Part shown: one piece after another, positions 22,874-36,110 of the stretch
Layout of the letters: each line of letters opens with the position of its first letter
Numbering within the stretch: position 1 is the stretch's first letter
Origin: Hibiscus mutabilis
Taxonomy: Eukaryota; Streptophyta; Magnoliopsida; Malvales; Malvaceae
Assembly: GCA_019671005.1 (NCBI GenBank)
Contig: CM033715.1
Coordinates: forward strand, 6,138,001-6,202,000
DNA length: 64,000 nucleotides
Direction of reading: 5' to 3'
Translations under genes and position numbers: made by a program
The notes under the pieces: model-generated
Told to the model about the DNA's origin: nothing
The model's database searches: none
The model's input: only the letters and a program-made list of their open reading frames with translations

Positions 22874-23640
22874 TAAAATGACAAACCAAACGGAACTTGA
22901 GAGGATATTACAACGTCAGCGGGTTAGCAATTTCAAAGAACAACTTGATCCATTTATAAAAGCTTAGCTAAGACCTGCAGAAAAAATAGATATCAGAACC
23001 AAAGAAAGGACATGAGAAGAAAACCCAGTTCGAGTTTTGAGCTTCTCAGATTGGGGTAAGAATGGCAGGACGCCTTCGTGGATTACAACATTCTCAAATT
23101 AGGGTTAAAAGATATCTTGAAGACGAAGGCATCGAACTGTAGCCATCACCAATGGCAACGACAGAACGTTCATTGAGAAAAATATCACTTCATCGACCGT
23201 TCAGTGGACTAACAGGCCGGTCTCGAACATGTCTTCCATTGAAGAACACTGAGGACGACGTGATATTGGTAGGTGCAGTGCAAGGGGGAGATGACGGGGG
23301 GAGTACCAGACCATGTTTTTTAGGTCAGGTGAAGAAAGAGGTAAGATTGAGCTTGTTTCCTTTAGGACACACTCGATCATCAGTTCAATAAAATTGTCAT
23401 GTTTTATAATAACAAAGTTGCAGCAGTTAAGGTGGAAGCTGATGATTATGTTCGACAAATTTGCTGGTGAAAATCACAGAACGGGAATGAACACAGGATT
23501 ACATTTCTCGATGGTAAAGGCTTTTTAATACATACGCGTGGCAAATGCTAAGATTCGAATCATAAACCTATCGAACATCATCTTTTAAGAATGGTTATAT
23601 CAACGAATGAAGATAAGTTTATGAGTCATTAGAAATATTG
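22874..23640. other. Higher-complexity intergenic stretch, no gene assigned
   Basis: The base composition is less skewed than the neighbouring repeats and short frames exist on both strands (for example 23152-23391 plus). None matches a family I know and none shows convincing splice-linked partners. It may hold the 3' end of the Pol lambda transcript, an old gene fragment, or nothing. Confidence 0.3.
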
Positions 23641-23765
23641 TTTCATTAAAACTAGACAGTGTTCAGCTGCCTCCACAGAGGAGCAACATTTGAGTTTCTA
23701 AGCTTTTCTATGTATGAACTGATTTGCCGCATACCTGCATCACAAGTTCACGCAACTATGCCATT

Positions 23766-26700
23766 TCACAGATTCCTTTCATGCGGTTCAAGCCATGGAA
23801 ATCCAAGAAAATCAAACACCTCCTTCTCCGTTTCCATTTTCAAACTTGCGGTACCTCTTGAACCCTACAAAAGAATCTATCCATATTATGGAGGTTTAGC
23901 TAAAGGCTACATCCTACATGAAGCAATACCAAAAACCTTACCCGTTTACCACCTGAACCATGAGTGGCTGGAAACAGCCCTGTATCGTCAAGTCGGTATC
24001 CTTTGGATTCTGCTAGCAGTCTCAACCTGCACTAAAGGATCAATGCCAGTGTCAACATATATCTGCTCCATAGCAACAAAAGGCAGATGCAATCAAGAAA
24101 CAAGAAAAATTCCGATAATGCCATCAGCAAAGCTCTTCCATTGTATGAATAGTAACAAATTCCACAATGAACATTGAACAAGCCAGAGTATAAAAACCAA
24201 CAGCAAGACTATTCTCATACTAATTGCATGTTTTTGATAATCAAGGAACATGCCTTCTATTTAGCACATCATTCCCGGTCCACGCTACTAGTCCGAACGC
24301 ATATATGCCCCTTGGATATACCTACAAAGTAGAAGTAGAGCATAGAAGCAAATTAATTATTTATACTGTTACCTCCAAAATATCACATGAAAATAACTTG
24401 CGCATAAACAAGACCAGTAAGAAGATAAAGAAGTTGTTCGTGACCTTAAATGTAAGGTCAATAATTAAGTAAAGCATGCTAAATAAGGATGTATGATAAA
24501 ATCCCAATAAAATGGAAGAGAAGAGGTTGCTCGTAACCTTCTTTTTCTCCTCCCCCCCCCCCCGACAATGTATCCTGATTATAATATAAAGAACATCAAG
24601 CTACCTTAAAGTCAACCCGATGCCTAAGCTCACGTCCGGGATAAGTGCAAAGACCAAAATACGTGTCAACACCTGAATCAGTACCCTATCACATAACATA
24701 GAGAAGTAAAGGTGAAATGCAATGAAATGAGAGAAACATTAGAGCAGGATTCACGAAATTCAACACAATGAATCTTACAGGTCAGAAAACAAGTATTTAG
24801 TATTAAAAAATAACAGCTACCCTATCTGGGAAAGTCAAATAAACAAATTATATTGCAGCCTCAATCTTCAACAAAATCAAGTTAAGCTAATTTTGCTTTT
24901 GCAATTGAATTTTTCATAGAAAACACCGAGTCCAAAACTCTCCTCCTTCAGCATTTCCTTTTCAGTTTTCTTCTCATTGGATCATTTAATATCAACAAAA
25001 GCATTTAACAAATTCCACTTGAACTTGGCTATCTACAAATTGTAGAGACTGCATGTCTTACAAAAAGTACAGGTAGCATATTGGTACTAAATGATAACAA
25101 AGACAATACCGTTCTGTACCCTTGCACAAATCAAATAGGAGCAATTATAATTTGCCAATACTTGCTTAGTAGATGCATGTTTTTCTTGTATGCAACTGAA
25201 GGAAAGCCTAAAATTGTAAGATCATATCAGTGCGTCATGCATAGCCACCCTCGTCATCAATATAGCATGAGTAAAATAGAAACAATAAAACAAACATTTA
25301 CCTCCTCACTATGGGTACTAAAAATCAAATCTTCCCTTAGAAACTTCATCTCTTTCAAGTGCTTGACATATTTTTGTAGAAAACCTTTATGGCTGAAATA
25401 AGAGATCAATCAATCCAATTTGTCGGAAGTAATACTATAAATTGTTAAACAGAGAGCAGGAAGACCATAACGTCAACAGGTACTTTAATACATGCATATA
25501 TTTATATATGAGTTAAGAGGTAAAAGGAGTAATGAAAACAGACTTCATTCTGTTCAAAAGTGATATATATTTGCAGGAAAATGTCTTAGGAACTGACGGA
25601 TGCAGCAACAAACTGAAAATCAAACGAAGAAAGCCGTTCTGCTTCTTAATGGGCACTAGAAGATAAAGAATTTATCTTATCATGCCTAAACCACTAGATA
25701 TTTTATGAACGTGGAGCCTTCCTAACAGTCTGATGCGACCCAACTCTCATCTATCAAGATCAGACTTGAATGACAGCAGCAAAAAAGCAATATATAGTAG
25801 GAAAAAAACACTTAAGTTTTACTATATAGTTAATTACTGGAGTTAACATGTAATACAGATACTCATCCTTTATCTTTTTTAAAAAGATATGTAGAATATG
25901 ATAAGCCGATTTCAAACAAAATCCATTTAACTAGGAAACTAAAGACAGAAGCCAAAGAAGGAATTAGAATTTAAACCTTTTTCCATCAGGATGTGTAATT
26001 ACGATGTCTAAATCTCCGCAAGAAGCTTTTCCACGTCTATATGACCCCCCACATACAATAACCATCTTCAAGAGAAATATAAGAAAAAATTAGAGTGAGG
26101 ACTCGCATAGACATTATTAAGCCAATGCTATAATGATACATATCAAGTCAAATAACAGCAGATTTTGTTTGAGGTTGAGGAACATCTTTGTTTGCCTGTT
26201 TTGGTGTGACTCAGTTTTTATTTCCCTGTTGTACTCCCACCTTGTTGGTGGTTTTAGTATTAATAAAATTTATATTCTGCTGAGCAGAAACAAAAAACAG
26301 CAGACCCTATTCTAACAAACAGAATCCAGCGGATGCAAACACCATTAAACACAATAATATATGCTTGCAATTCCGTGCTAGTAGAACCCTACTCCTAAAA
26401 TACAATTCCATGACACAGAAAAGATAATGCTACAACCTAATAAAATTCTCTCTTACCTATGAAATTTGAGAACATAGTTCACTTCATTCTGCTGTAAACA
26501 AGTTGACCTGGCCGGAGGGAAGGGGATTTAATCCAATAGCCTACCCTCTTCTTAAGTTTTTTCCTTGAGGAACTTACAATAAAGGTCAGCTATAAGCTTG
26601 TAAGTCAGTTCAGCCTTAAGTTATACAGTTCCCAAAATGGATTAGGTAGCTCTGCTGCTTCTGGGGCCATAATACGCACCAATGGAGGCTGCTTTTCCCA

Positions 26701-29700
26701 GAGTTTGATTTACAGCTACAATAATTCCCTTTTATGCGTAAACCAAAAATTCCAAAAATAAAATTTATTTAACATGCTGTTGCAGGCCTATTTCATGAAC
26801 ACACGAGGTTTCAGTAAAAGAAACGGAACTACTTAAGTACAACTTAATGTCGTAATCAAATGTTACATGCATTATGAATCTCTTGTGCTGAGCTACATGC
26901 TGAAGTGTACATTAGAATATTAGAATAATTCAAGTTATAGCCAACTGCACCATTACAATTAGGGGTGTGTAAGGAAGTCAAACTCCTCGTCGGTAAGGTT
27001 ACTCAGGCTTGAGTCAGTGAATCGTCAAGTTTGACTCGTTCACTATCAAAGTCATGCTTGAGCTACTCGAGTAAGGAGTCGAGTTAAGTTTTTGTACTTT
27101 AATAACCATAGCTAAATGTTTTCGCCCTTTGTTTTCTAATATATTCCATATGCATAAAAGTAATTAGTAAACGGAGACAATATTGTTTGGCAATGTGTTA
27201 AAACAGGGTTCAAGCATGAAAAAAATGAAGCTCAGTTGAGCTCAAACCAAATTTAAAGTCTCAAGAATTTTTATCAATCCAAATTTGAGCTTGGCAATGT
27301 ATTCATTAGACTCAGCTCAATTATATCCCTAATTATAACACAAATGACTAATTGATCAAACAACTTTAGTACAAAATTAGCATATAATAATAATAATAAT
27401 AGTCAAAGCACCCATAATAATAGTGAAAGCAAAAGCAGAACAGGTGGATACCAGTCTAATCAGTGAGACAAACACATGCAAAACATAATGGAACATATAC
27501 AGAAAACTATTCTAGCACCAGAATATAGCTTCACCAAATTCAAAATTTAATGCATTATAATATCCTAGTTCAGTCTAAAATTTGGGCGCTCACCCCAGGT
27601 ACGATATCTTCTGCAACTTTCTGTAAAAGAGATTCCATCTCTTGGGCCTGCACACCCAGAAAACACATAAATGTTTCCATAAAGGTAAGGGAAATATCTG
27701 AAAAATTTCAGTCATGAAAAATCCCCTAGGCAGGAACATAGTAGCCTGACCTCATGTCGCGGAATCCTTGTCTTAATATCATCAAAATATTTCAACCCCA
27801 TCACTTGAGAATTTGTTAAAGAATCTTCGTTCTTCAAGTCATCTAATGTACGGTGTCCTTTCTCATATAATTTTAGGGCTGTAGCTGGACCAATTCCCCA
27901 AACTTCGCCAAATAAACTTATTGTCTTTACCTGGAAAAGATTTGAAAAGAAAATGTTGTAAAGTAGATAAATATTAGAAAGCATTTCCTATCCATAAAAT
28001 TTACTACCAAATATACATATGAGCCAATAATAGTAAAGCAAATTTATATTTGTAAACGTAAGTCCAAAGAAAGAAAAAGAAAAGAGTAGTCTTAATTAAA
28101 TTGAAAAATAACCTTTTATCTTACCTTCTCATCAGTTTCAAAGTGCTCCAACTTGGATAACTTTCCAGTAGTCGCTATCTCCTGAATCTGCATAAATAAT
28201 CCAACAGCCGGGATAAATTTTAGGAGACTAAAAGATCTATATGTCTCCATGCAACAAATGCTGAAAGCAAAATTTCGAACCAAAACATGTTCACTTACAT
28301 GATCTTGCATCGACTTTCCAATTCCAGGCAGACCTTTTACCTGATCTGCACTTTCAATTTTAAAGGGCAACTTCTCAACAACTGCAATAGCCTTGTAGTA
28401 GCTAAATGATCTGCGGTCATCACCCAATGCTTTTGATAGAAATTAACTATATCATATTAGTTCCTCCGAAAGCAATGCGTAATTAGTAGTAATGGAACAT
28501 ATCTGAAGCAAAACAAAGTCTCACCTCTATATATGTTCACAAGTTTCCCAAATATCTCCGTAATGTCTTTGTTTAAATCTGGCGGACTGTGCTGCAAAGA
28601 TGTTGGCGCTCCAACCTGATCAGCAAACATAGTATAATTATGCAATCAAAACAAAAACTTGAAACTTAAAAGCATACAGCTCATGTTAAGGTGCTTATTT
28701 TTAAGGCTATTATTTGCATTAAGCAGACAAAAAGAATGGACAAGATAGACAGTTTTCAACTGCACTAACAATAGAACAGGGAACTCACATCCTTATCTCG
28801 AGTGCTACTGAGGTTTTCAGGACTGCTAGTTATGGTGCTGGGAGAGTGGGGCTCAGTATCTGATGCTGCTGATGCAAAGCTAATTTCTGTATCTCCTTTC
28901 CTTTCTTCATCAATTTGTTTTATCTCTTTGGGTGAGGATTTGATCCTTTTGCAATGAGATTGTTCATCATAGCTGGAAGAATTGCTCTTTGGGTCAGGTA
29001 TATCCAATCCTGCTGGATCCACTTTCAGGGTGTAGAAATCCTCAGAAACCTTTTCACCAGCTGCCAAGCTGTCCTCCAACCACCGATACGAAAGAACATG
29101 CTGCAACAAGTAGTTATTGCAAAACAACTTATACTTCAAACAAGAACCTCAGAAATAAATTTCAACATATGCGCAACTCATCGAAATAAATGGACCATTC
29201 AAATGATGATTCTGTAATGTCTAGAAGATGGATTTGAGAGAATGAATATGGACTTAGCTTCCTATATAAGTTATGAGAATGAAACACACACACTATATGC
29301 AAATCAGCTACAGTTCAATATATCGATATATTTTAAATGGTATAACAAGATGAATTTTGAAATCACAAATGCCTACAAGTATTTCATATCCACCACCAAG
29401 CTGTGTTTCGAAAATAAATTTCAAAATGTGGATTTGGATTTCCTTTTTCATATAAACTGTGGTAATATAATACACACATTGTTAAGAATCAGTATGGTTA
29501 TATATTTAAAAGTTATAAACATATGACTTCCAAATTCACAAATACATATAAGTGTTTCGAATTCACTCCTAAACTTAATCTATAAATTTCAAAAATAATC
29601 ATGAATGTCATTTATGTGTTTCATTTAACAACTGACACTACTTTCTAAATCCAAATCTTTATCTTTTTGAAATCTAAGTTCCCAAACACAACCCTAAAAA

Positions 29701-30186
29701 ATCCATGTTCTTTATCAATTTACAAATTCCCTTCTTTGTTATTCAATTTGTGAATGCAAACTTAAAAAGGGGAGATTTTTAATTGAAACCAAGGTTCCAA
29801 ATTTCTTCATACAAATCCCATCAAATTAAAATAGAGAAAGAGCACTGACCCCTTTGAAACGAGCCAATTGGTCCTCACCGACGCGGTTAAAAAGAGCATC
29901 AGAGCTGATACCAAAAACATGAGTCACTTTCTCGGAAAATTGAGTCTCAATCTTAGCTCCCATTTGTACCAGCTTTTCCTTCCAAATCTAGAATTCACCC
30001 AATCAAAAACAATATAAAAAATTCGGCAGGTAAATGATATAGTTATATTAATGGAGAGTAGGGAACCGGAGAGACCTTTAAACGGAGAGACTGGACGCCG
30101 TTTTCGATTAAGAAAACCGTCATACCGGCGAAAATCCCTTCTGGGTCGGGAGTCGGAGCAGTTTTTTTGGTTCGCTTGGGCGCCAT
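23766..30186 (-). CDS. POLL: DNA polymerase lambda (family X)
   Basis: This nuclear repair polymerase fills short gaps in base excision repair and end joining. Fourteen exons join in frame to 530 aa: 30186-30076, 29987-29850, 29100-28789, 28615-28525, 28429-28299, 28187-28125, 27930-27751, 27647-27594, 26065-25977, 25392-25302, 24685-24605, 24321-24254, 24026-23942 and 23864-23766. The BRCT domain covers about residues 15-115 (VTHVFGISSDALF, YRWLEDSLAAGEKV). A Ser-rich linker follows. The HhH/lyase part has VKGLPGIGKSMQDH and FGEVWGIGPATALKL. The palm has CGGSYRRGK (365-373) and catalytic D378, D380 and D445 in GDLDIVI and RVDFKV. The C-terminus is FLGFPWLEPHERNL. The length equals the family norm in plants. 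One intron (24253-24027) is GC-AG. The 1.5 kb intron 27593-26066 carries a MITE. Confidence 0.97.
26959..27332. mobile_element. MITE-like insertion inside a Pol lambda intron
   Basis: The element starts TTAGGGGTGTG and ends ATATCCCTAA, giving short inverted ends. The interior is rich in GAGTC and GAGCT motifs like the insertion at 59536-60024. It lies wholly inside the intron between exons 8 and 9 of Pol lambda, so it need not disturb the protein. Target duplication is unclear. Confidence 0.55.
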
Positions 30187-30323
30187 TCTTTTTCATCTTC
30201 TGGTTGTTTCGGCCAGCATTGAACGGCACTCTCAAAAGACGCTGTAATTTTGACCTAGGAGTGGCTACCGGTCAACCGGCGCCTTTGTGTGACACGTTGT
30301 AAGCTTGGTGGTGTCCGATTTGT

Positions 30324-30333
30324 GCCACGTGGC
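30324..30333. promoter_or_regulatory. Palindromic G-box upstream of Pol lambda
   Basis: GCCACGTGGC, a perfect palindromic G-box, lies about 140 bases upstream of the Pol lambda start codon; a second ACGT core (CCACGTAA) is at 30342-30349. G-boxes bind bZIP and bHLH factors, including light- and stress-linked ones. Control of this repair gene by such a factor is inference. Confidence 0.5.
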
Positions 30334-30349
30334 GATGTTTTCCCACGTA

Positions 30350-31884
30350 AGCTGATAAAGGACAATTCATTTTTGTTAAAGTTTACAACTGGGATGAAAT
30401 TTCGATCAGTCGAAACAAAAATAATAATATAACTGGTTATATTAATTAATAATTACTCTCGTTTATTTTATCTATTTAGTATTTTCTTGTTTAAGCTAAA
30501 AATATCTACCGCCAACAGTAGTAATTAATTATTTTGTTGCAGGTGTTCTTGTTAAAAAGATAAATTATTGGTAAACTATTGACCGGCGAATTCCTGACTT
30601 TATGGTTAAGAGATGATGTAGGCGATTTTAAGGTAATATTTGTTCATATATACTTTTAATCATTTGACAAAACACACGCTCTATCTATTCATATATCTTC
30701 TTATTCCTTTGATAAAGCACATACTTTGTAGACAAAATGATTTGAATTCAAGTCTCTTAGAATGAACAACATTATGTTTTCATTGAGACTGTTAAATTCA
30801 ACTAAATAAAATAATTTTTTGCATGTATAACTTAATCTTAATAAGAAATTAAATTTTATATTACTATTTTCTTAATATAAATCACGAAAAAATACTCAAA
30901 ATTACAATAAGGGTTTATAACTAATCATAAATTAAATATATAATTTAGACATTTTCTTAAAACTAGCCATTTTAGATCATATAAGAACCATACATGAAAA
31001 AGGTTAAAAACACATCCAAAAGACTCAAACGAAAAATAAATTCGAACAAATTTGACTGATTCGGCAAACGAGCCACAAAAAGGGTTAAGTTATTGAAAGA
31101 CCATCGAAAATTGTAAATCAGAGTCGAGCGTCATGAGAAACCTTCCACGAGTGCAAACCGTTTTTTTAAATTCAATTCGAGATTTTAGAGTAAGGAAGAT
31201 CAGTAAGATTAAAAATAAGCGTCATTTTGATCAGTTGTGGTATCGTCAGTTCAACCTTAAAAAAATGTAAAATAAAAAAACGATTGAGAAAGAAGAAAAA
31301 ATATGCTAAAAAACACAAAGGCATCACAAAAGTAGAATTATTTTTATTAAAAAATAAAAAATAAATTCCGATTATCATAATCAATACCGCCACCAACTAA
31401 ATAAAATAAAAAAATAAAGCTTGCCGCCGGCTAATTTAATAACGGGAATATATTTTAATTTGACCGAAGGCCTCATAGTGGGCTTGAATATGAGATCTTA
31501 AAATTTTAACACTGAAATCAAAATTTCTTTAATAAATTTTGCACTATTAATCCAAAAATAGCCTCAAATAAAGTCGTAGGAATAATTTATTTATGATGTT
31601 TATCTTAGATTTTTCATTTATATTCGTATCGCATGCTGATTATATTATTCGGAAATCAAGAACATACGAATTTAAAATTTTATGAGTATTTGTGAATTTT
31701 ATTATATTTGACACTTTGTTATTTGTTTTATTTGAAAAATTTATAAATACGACGGCTAGATCTGAAAAAATATTTAAACTATATTATATATTTTAATAAT
31801 TGGATATTCGATAGGTTATCTAAAAATTTTATTATTATTTTTATTTGAACAATTTGAGAGGGAAAGGGGAATCAGCTAGCAACG
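30350..31884. other. Intergenic DNA between Pol lambda and the UGT gene
   Basis: AT-rich sequence without a supported gene or recognisable transposon ends. Its right end probably includes the 3' untranslated region of the UGT gene, which reads leftward. The Pol lambda promoter is at its left end. Confidence 0.5.
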
Positions 31885-33345
31885 TTAATTAATTTGTTTA
31901 ACAATGTCAATCAGATGTTGGACGAACTCATTAATACAGTCATCAGAGCTCCCTCCTTCACTAATTGCTTTCTTAGCCAATTCCTTCCATTTGTTAGCAT
32001 TTCTCTTAATCTCTTTGCTCCTCTCCCCTTCCATCACTTCCTTCAGGCACTTAATCAGCTCTTCTTTCCTCACAACTCCTCCTTCATCCTCCTTAGCCCT
32101 CACTCCGATCCCCCATACCTCCTCGACAAACTTCGCATCCGTCAATTGATCGGCCCATTTCGGCACACCGATCATCGGCACGCCGAGGCTCAGCCCTTCG
32201 AGTGTGGAGTTCCACCCACAGTGTGTCACAAAACACCCCACGGCTGGATGTGACAGCATCTCTAGCTGGTTACACCATGTCACCACCATTCCCTTGTCCT
32301 TGTTTAAGTCCAAGAACCATCGGGGAAGCTTTTTCTGTTCCGACTCCCGGACGATCCAGAGATAATGCAAGTCGCTTTCCTTCAAGCCGCCGGCGATCTC
32401 TTCCATTTCTTCCTCGGTTAATGAAACCATGCTCCCGAATGAAATATAGACCACGGATTGTGATGGCTTTGTTTCTAGCCATTCCATGCACTCTTCGCTC
32501 AAGGGCTTCCATAGACTCGAACCGTATCCTCTGTCGCCTTTGATCCTTTCGTCGAGGTACGCCGATGGTACCATCGGCCCGATCATCTTCGCTTGCCAGA
32601 GCTCCGACACACCTTTTGCTTCCTACAACAACATGGAACTAAAATATCACTATATTTATCTGACGATGATAATTGTATATGTATGGTTAGTACCGAACAT
32701 TACCTTGCCTTCCAAGTCTTCAAATGTGTTATCGAAAACCCAATCGGCTTGATTCAGATTCGAGAACTGACTCAATTTCATAGCCAAGTAAGCAGGATAG
32801 CTATCCGGGAACCGGAGAAAAGTCGGCAGGTCACGGAAGTTCAACGGAGGAAGTCCCGGTAACATCAACGGTGTCGTTTCAGGGGTGAGCGGCAGAGCAA
32901 GGCAGCCGTGGTGGATACGAGAAAAGATGCTACACACGGCGGCAGAGTTGGTAAAGAACGAAGCGCCATAAACCCCTTGCTGTTTCGCTACATTAAGAGC
33001 CCACGGCAAAAACGAGTCATACACGACGCACGTAACCGGGGTGGCGGTGTGTTTAAACTTGTTGATGAGCCGAGACAGAGTCCGGGACCCTTGTTCCCTG
33101 AATGACTTGAGGTAAAACTCGACATTCCCGGCTTGCGAATAGCCGCCTTCGTCGAACCCATCGGAGATAGCCTCGACACCGATGCGAGGCGTACAGATGG
33201 AACCGACGGTGTAACGCGTGGTGGCCAGTGTTGCCTTGACGCCTTTAGAGGCTAAACGTTTGGCGAATTGGAGAAGAGGGTTGATGTGGCCTTGGCTCGG
33301 GTATGGCAGGACTATTACGTGCCCTTTGAACTGTTTGTTTTCCAT
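31885..33345 (-). CDS. UGT74: UDP-glucosyltransferase, UGT74 family
   Basis: This cytosolic family 1 glycosyltransferase moves glucose from UDP-glucose to a small acceptor. UGT74 enzymes act on salicylate, indole-3-butyrate, thiohydroximates or triterpenoid acids, so the acceptor cannot be told here. Exon 1 is 33345-32704 and exon 2 is 32622-31885, joined by a GT-AG intron to 459 aa. The N-terminus has HVIVLPYPSQGHINPLLQFA with catalytic His20; the activating Asp is D110 in CVVYDSFLPWAL. The 44-residue PSPG box is at residues 330-373, from WCNQLEML through THCGWNSTLEGL to KWADQ; the final Gln favours UDP-glucose. An in-frame ATG lies 22 codons upstream, but the second Met directly precedes the conserved N-terminus and suits the family length, so I chose it. 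The gene looks intact. Confidence 0.95.
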
Positions 33346-33422
33346 TTTTTTTTGGCGTTGTTTATTCCTCACTCTTATCCCTTCTGTACTTTGATTGAAG
33401 GTTGCTAGCAAATGTGCATTAT

Positions 33423-33430
33423 TATTTATA
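33423..33430 (-). promoter_or_regulatory. TATA box of the UGT74 gene
   Basis: TATAAATA on the minus strand lies about 80 bases upstream of the chosen start codon, a normal distance for a plant TATA box with a short leader. Confidence 0.6.
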
Positions 33431-33531
33431 AGCAGGGAAGAGAAATGTAAATAGGGACCAGTAAAAATTGACTCGAAAAATAGACCATACGCACACTAAT
33501 TAAGTAGGATATTTAATGTGAAGACAGGCAG

Positions 33532-33543
33532 TTGACAGGTCAA
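33532..33543. promoter_or_regulatory. Pair of W-box cores upstream of UGT74
   Basis: TTGAC on the plus strand (33532-33536) and TTGACC on the minus strand (33543-33538) lie back to back about 190 bases upstream of the start. Such cores bind WRKY factors, common in defence genes. Being short, they could be chance. Confidence 0.3.
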
Positions 33544-33599
33544 TTGGACCCATACACATACACATACACTAATGATGATAGCAACAGAAATTGAATGGC

Positions 33600-35180
33600 G
33601 GAAAGCAATATTGGTACGTCGGTTCATGTGGAGTAAAATACGTGTCGTTTATATACTTAACATCTCTGATTTTTGAAGTCGGTACACTCCATGACCATAT
33701 TACTCCAAAAATAAAATTCAAATTAAAATTATTTACTCTATGTGTCTCTATACTATGACACTCAATTTAAATTATTTTTAAATTTTTTATTATTTTAATT
33801 TTATCCCCAAGTAATTACTTTTATTTTAAACTAATTTTCAAACTTTTTAAAAGTTTAAATTTTATTCTTAAATTATTTGTATATTTTAATTATATTTCAT
33901 ATTAATAAAATTGTTATAGAAATTGTTGATTGTAAGCACATATAGGTTAGGAAGGGAAATTGCCTCCTCCAAAAAGAACTTGATGGGTTAGCTGGATTTT
34001 AGGTCTTTATAGTTTTGAAACCATTGCAATTAAGTTATTGTCTTTTTTAAAAAATAATTGGTTTATTATTTTTTAGGGTTCTGTCATTTAAAACTAATAA
34101 AATTAAATATTGACCTATCATTTTTCTGGTTTAATTTTTTAAGACCTTTCAATTTTAAATTACTAAACTTAAACCTTAACTCTCTTAATCTTATGGTGCA
34201 ATTACTTCTTAAGACCATATTTCTTTCAAAGTTAATCGGTTTCTCCGTCCCTAATGTCATGTAAATAAGAATGTGTATTATGTAATAGTATGATGTGATA
34301 TAAACGATAATTTGAGGATAAAATTAGAGTGTTTAAAAGTTTAGGATCAATTTAGGATGTTATAGTTTGAGGATGAAAATTGAAATGTTTAAAAAAGTTT
34401 GAGGACCAATTTAAAATAAGAACTATAGTTTGAGGATGACTTACTATATTTAAATATTTATAAACTAATTTAAAATAAAAATCATAATTAGAGAACCTGT
34501 GTTGCAATTAACTAAAAATGAACTTAAGAATTAAATATTATTTTATCTAAACAATAATATAGATTTATTAAAAAAGAAAACCCCTGTAAGCAAAATTTTT
34601 TGTAATTTTAATGCTGTCCGACATCCCTCTCCATTGTATGAAGAGATTGGCTGTAATGAAGTAAGCTAAGTGACGTCAGCATGGTTGGGCAATGGCTTAC
34701 GTATTCTCTGTTTTGTTTCAAATGCCTAAAAAACGATTTTATTATTCACGACTGCTTGTCGGCCATGTGCGGCTGAATCTGCGGCGCACGCTCCTAAAAG
34801 TTTATGGAGTTCCTTTATTTTTTAACATTGGAGATCCTTCTTTAAAATGTTTAAAAAATTAATAATAAGGCGAGTCTGACGTACAGTAAGTTTAAGGTAT
34901 GGTTAAAAAAGATCAGTATTAAAATTTGTTAAAATCACAAAAAAAAAATTTAACATGTTATTTAAAAGTTTAATATTTTATTTTAAGTTTTAAAATTTAT
35001 TGTATTTTATGATAATTGTATTTGCATGTATTGAAATTCACGGTTTTTAAAATTATTAAATAAATTAAGATTTAGTCAATTTTAAATAATTACTTTTAAT
35101 TTGATTATATTTAATTTTGAAGTTCTGAAGAAAAAAAAGGTTATGATACCTTTTAAAATTAGTTAATGTTTAAAAAATAG
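33600..35180. other. AT-rich intergenic DNA with a TGACGTCA module
   Basis: No gene is seen. Near 34300-34440 a GTTTGAGGAT phrase recurs irregularly. At 34671-34678 the palindrome TGACGTCA sits in a roughly 45-base block that recurs at 41995-42032 on the far side of the LINE. Confidence 0.45.
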
Positions 35181-35192
35181 ATTTAAAAAATA

Positions 35193-36110
35193 TTGATGGA
35201 AAATCCTAGAAAAAATCCTACCATCAATCCTATGTTGAACCTGTATGATCACCTCGAGGGCCGGCCACCGGAGTTAGTACCGCATCTGTCTTTCTCGCCT
35301 ATGTTGGAGAGGATTGGTCGGCTGGTTGCTGAGGAAGATTTGCGTATTCAAAAGAAGAGTAGAGGAGAAGATGTTGCACTCGATGGTTCGTCCTAAGTAG
35401 AAGTGGAGGATATGGAGGCTGATGTTGGCAACCGAAACGGTTGAAGTTTTAATATCTCTAACCACATGAGCGCTGTTGATACTACGGTGCCAATAAAAGG
35501 AAAAATAGTCTTATGTGAGTAAACTAGCGCAATCGAACAATAGGTATTTTGGATCAGGTTTAGAGGAAGACTCGAATGGTGATGACATCGAATTGTTGTT
35601 AGAGGATTTTGTTGTCGATAGGTCGGGGTCTTTTCCAAAAATAAGTTTCTCTGAGAAGATTCATGCGCAGATTGACAAGAACATGCAAAACACAATTATT
35701 GTCTGGCTTCTAGGTCGCACTATTGGGTTTCTTACGTTGTTGGCGCGAATCTATGCAATGTAGAAGCTACTGGGAGATCTTCAGTTGATTGACATGGATA
35801 ATAATTATTTTTTGGTGCAATTTACGGATCGTCGGGATTATGCAACGATCTTGGCAGAAGGCCCTTGGACAATCTACGAAAGTTATCTCATGGTTCAATC
35901 CTGGAGTAGATCGTTTTCGACATCTGAAAATCATATGTCTCGTGTGATTGTTTGAGTTCGTTTGCCTGGCTTGTCATATAAGTATTATCTCAAGAAATTG
36001 CTTTAGTTATAAGGAAGGTAATAAGGGTAGATTACAATACTAAAGCGGGCAAGCATGGCAAATTTGCTCGATTAGGTATTTTTGTAGATTTGAACAACCC
36101 CCTACTTTCT
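35193..36110 (+). pseudogene. LINE ORF1 remnant (DUF4283-type gag)
   Basis: Broken frames carry IDKNMQNTIIVWLLGRTIGF, then YFLVQFTDRRDYATILAEGP and WTIYESYLMVQSW. This is the RNA-binding DUF4283 domain found at the start of many plant LINE ORF1 proteins. Stops near 35395, 35761 and 35954 interrupt it. Confidence 0.8.

Noticed and set aside
23152..23391. 79-aa frame in non-repeat DNA
   Set aside because: No known domain and no splice partners; short length is expected by chance.
24550..24563. Poly-C run as a special motif
   Set aside because: It is a homopolymer inside a Pol lambda intron, as is the one near 61000 in intergenic DNA; such runs are common and length may be an assembly error.
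32202..32543. Plus-strand frames across the UGT gene
   Set aside because: They lie opposite the coding exon of the UGT74 gene, whose conserved motifs are clear on the minus strand.
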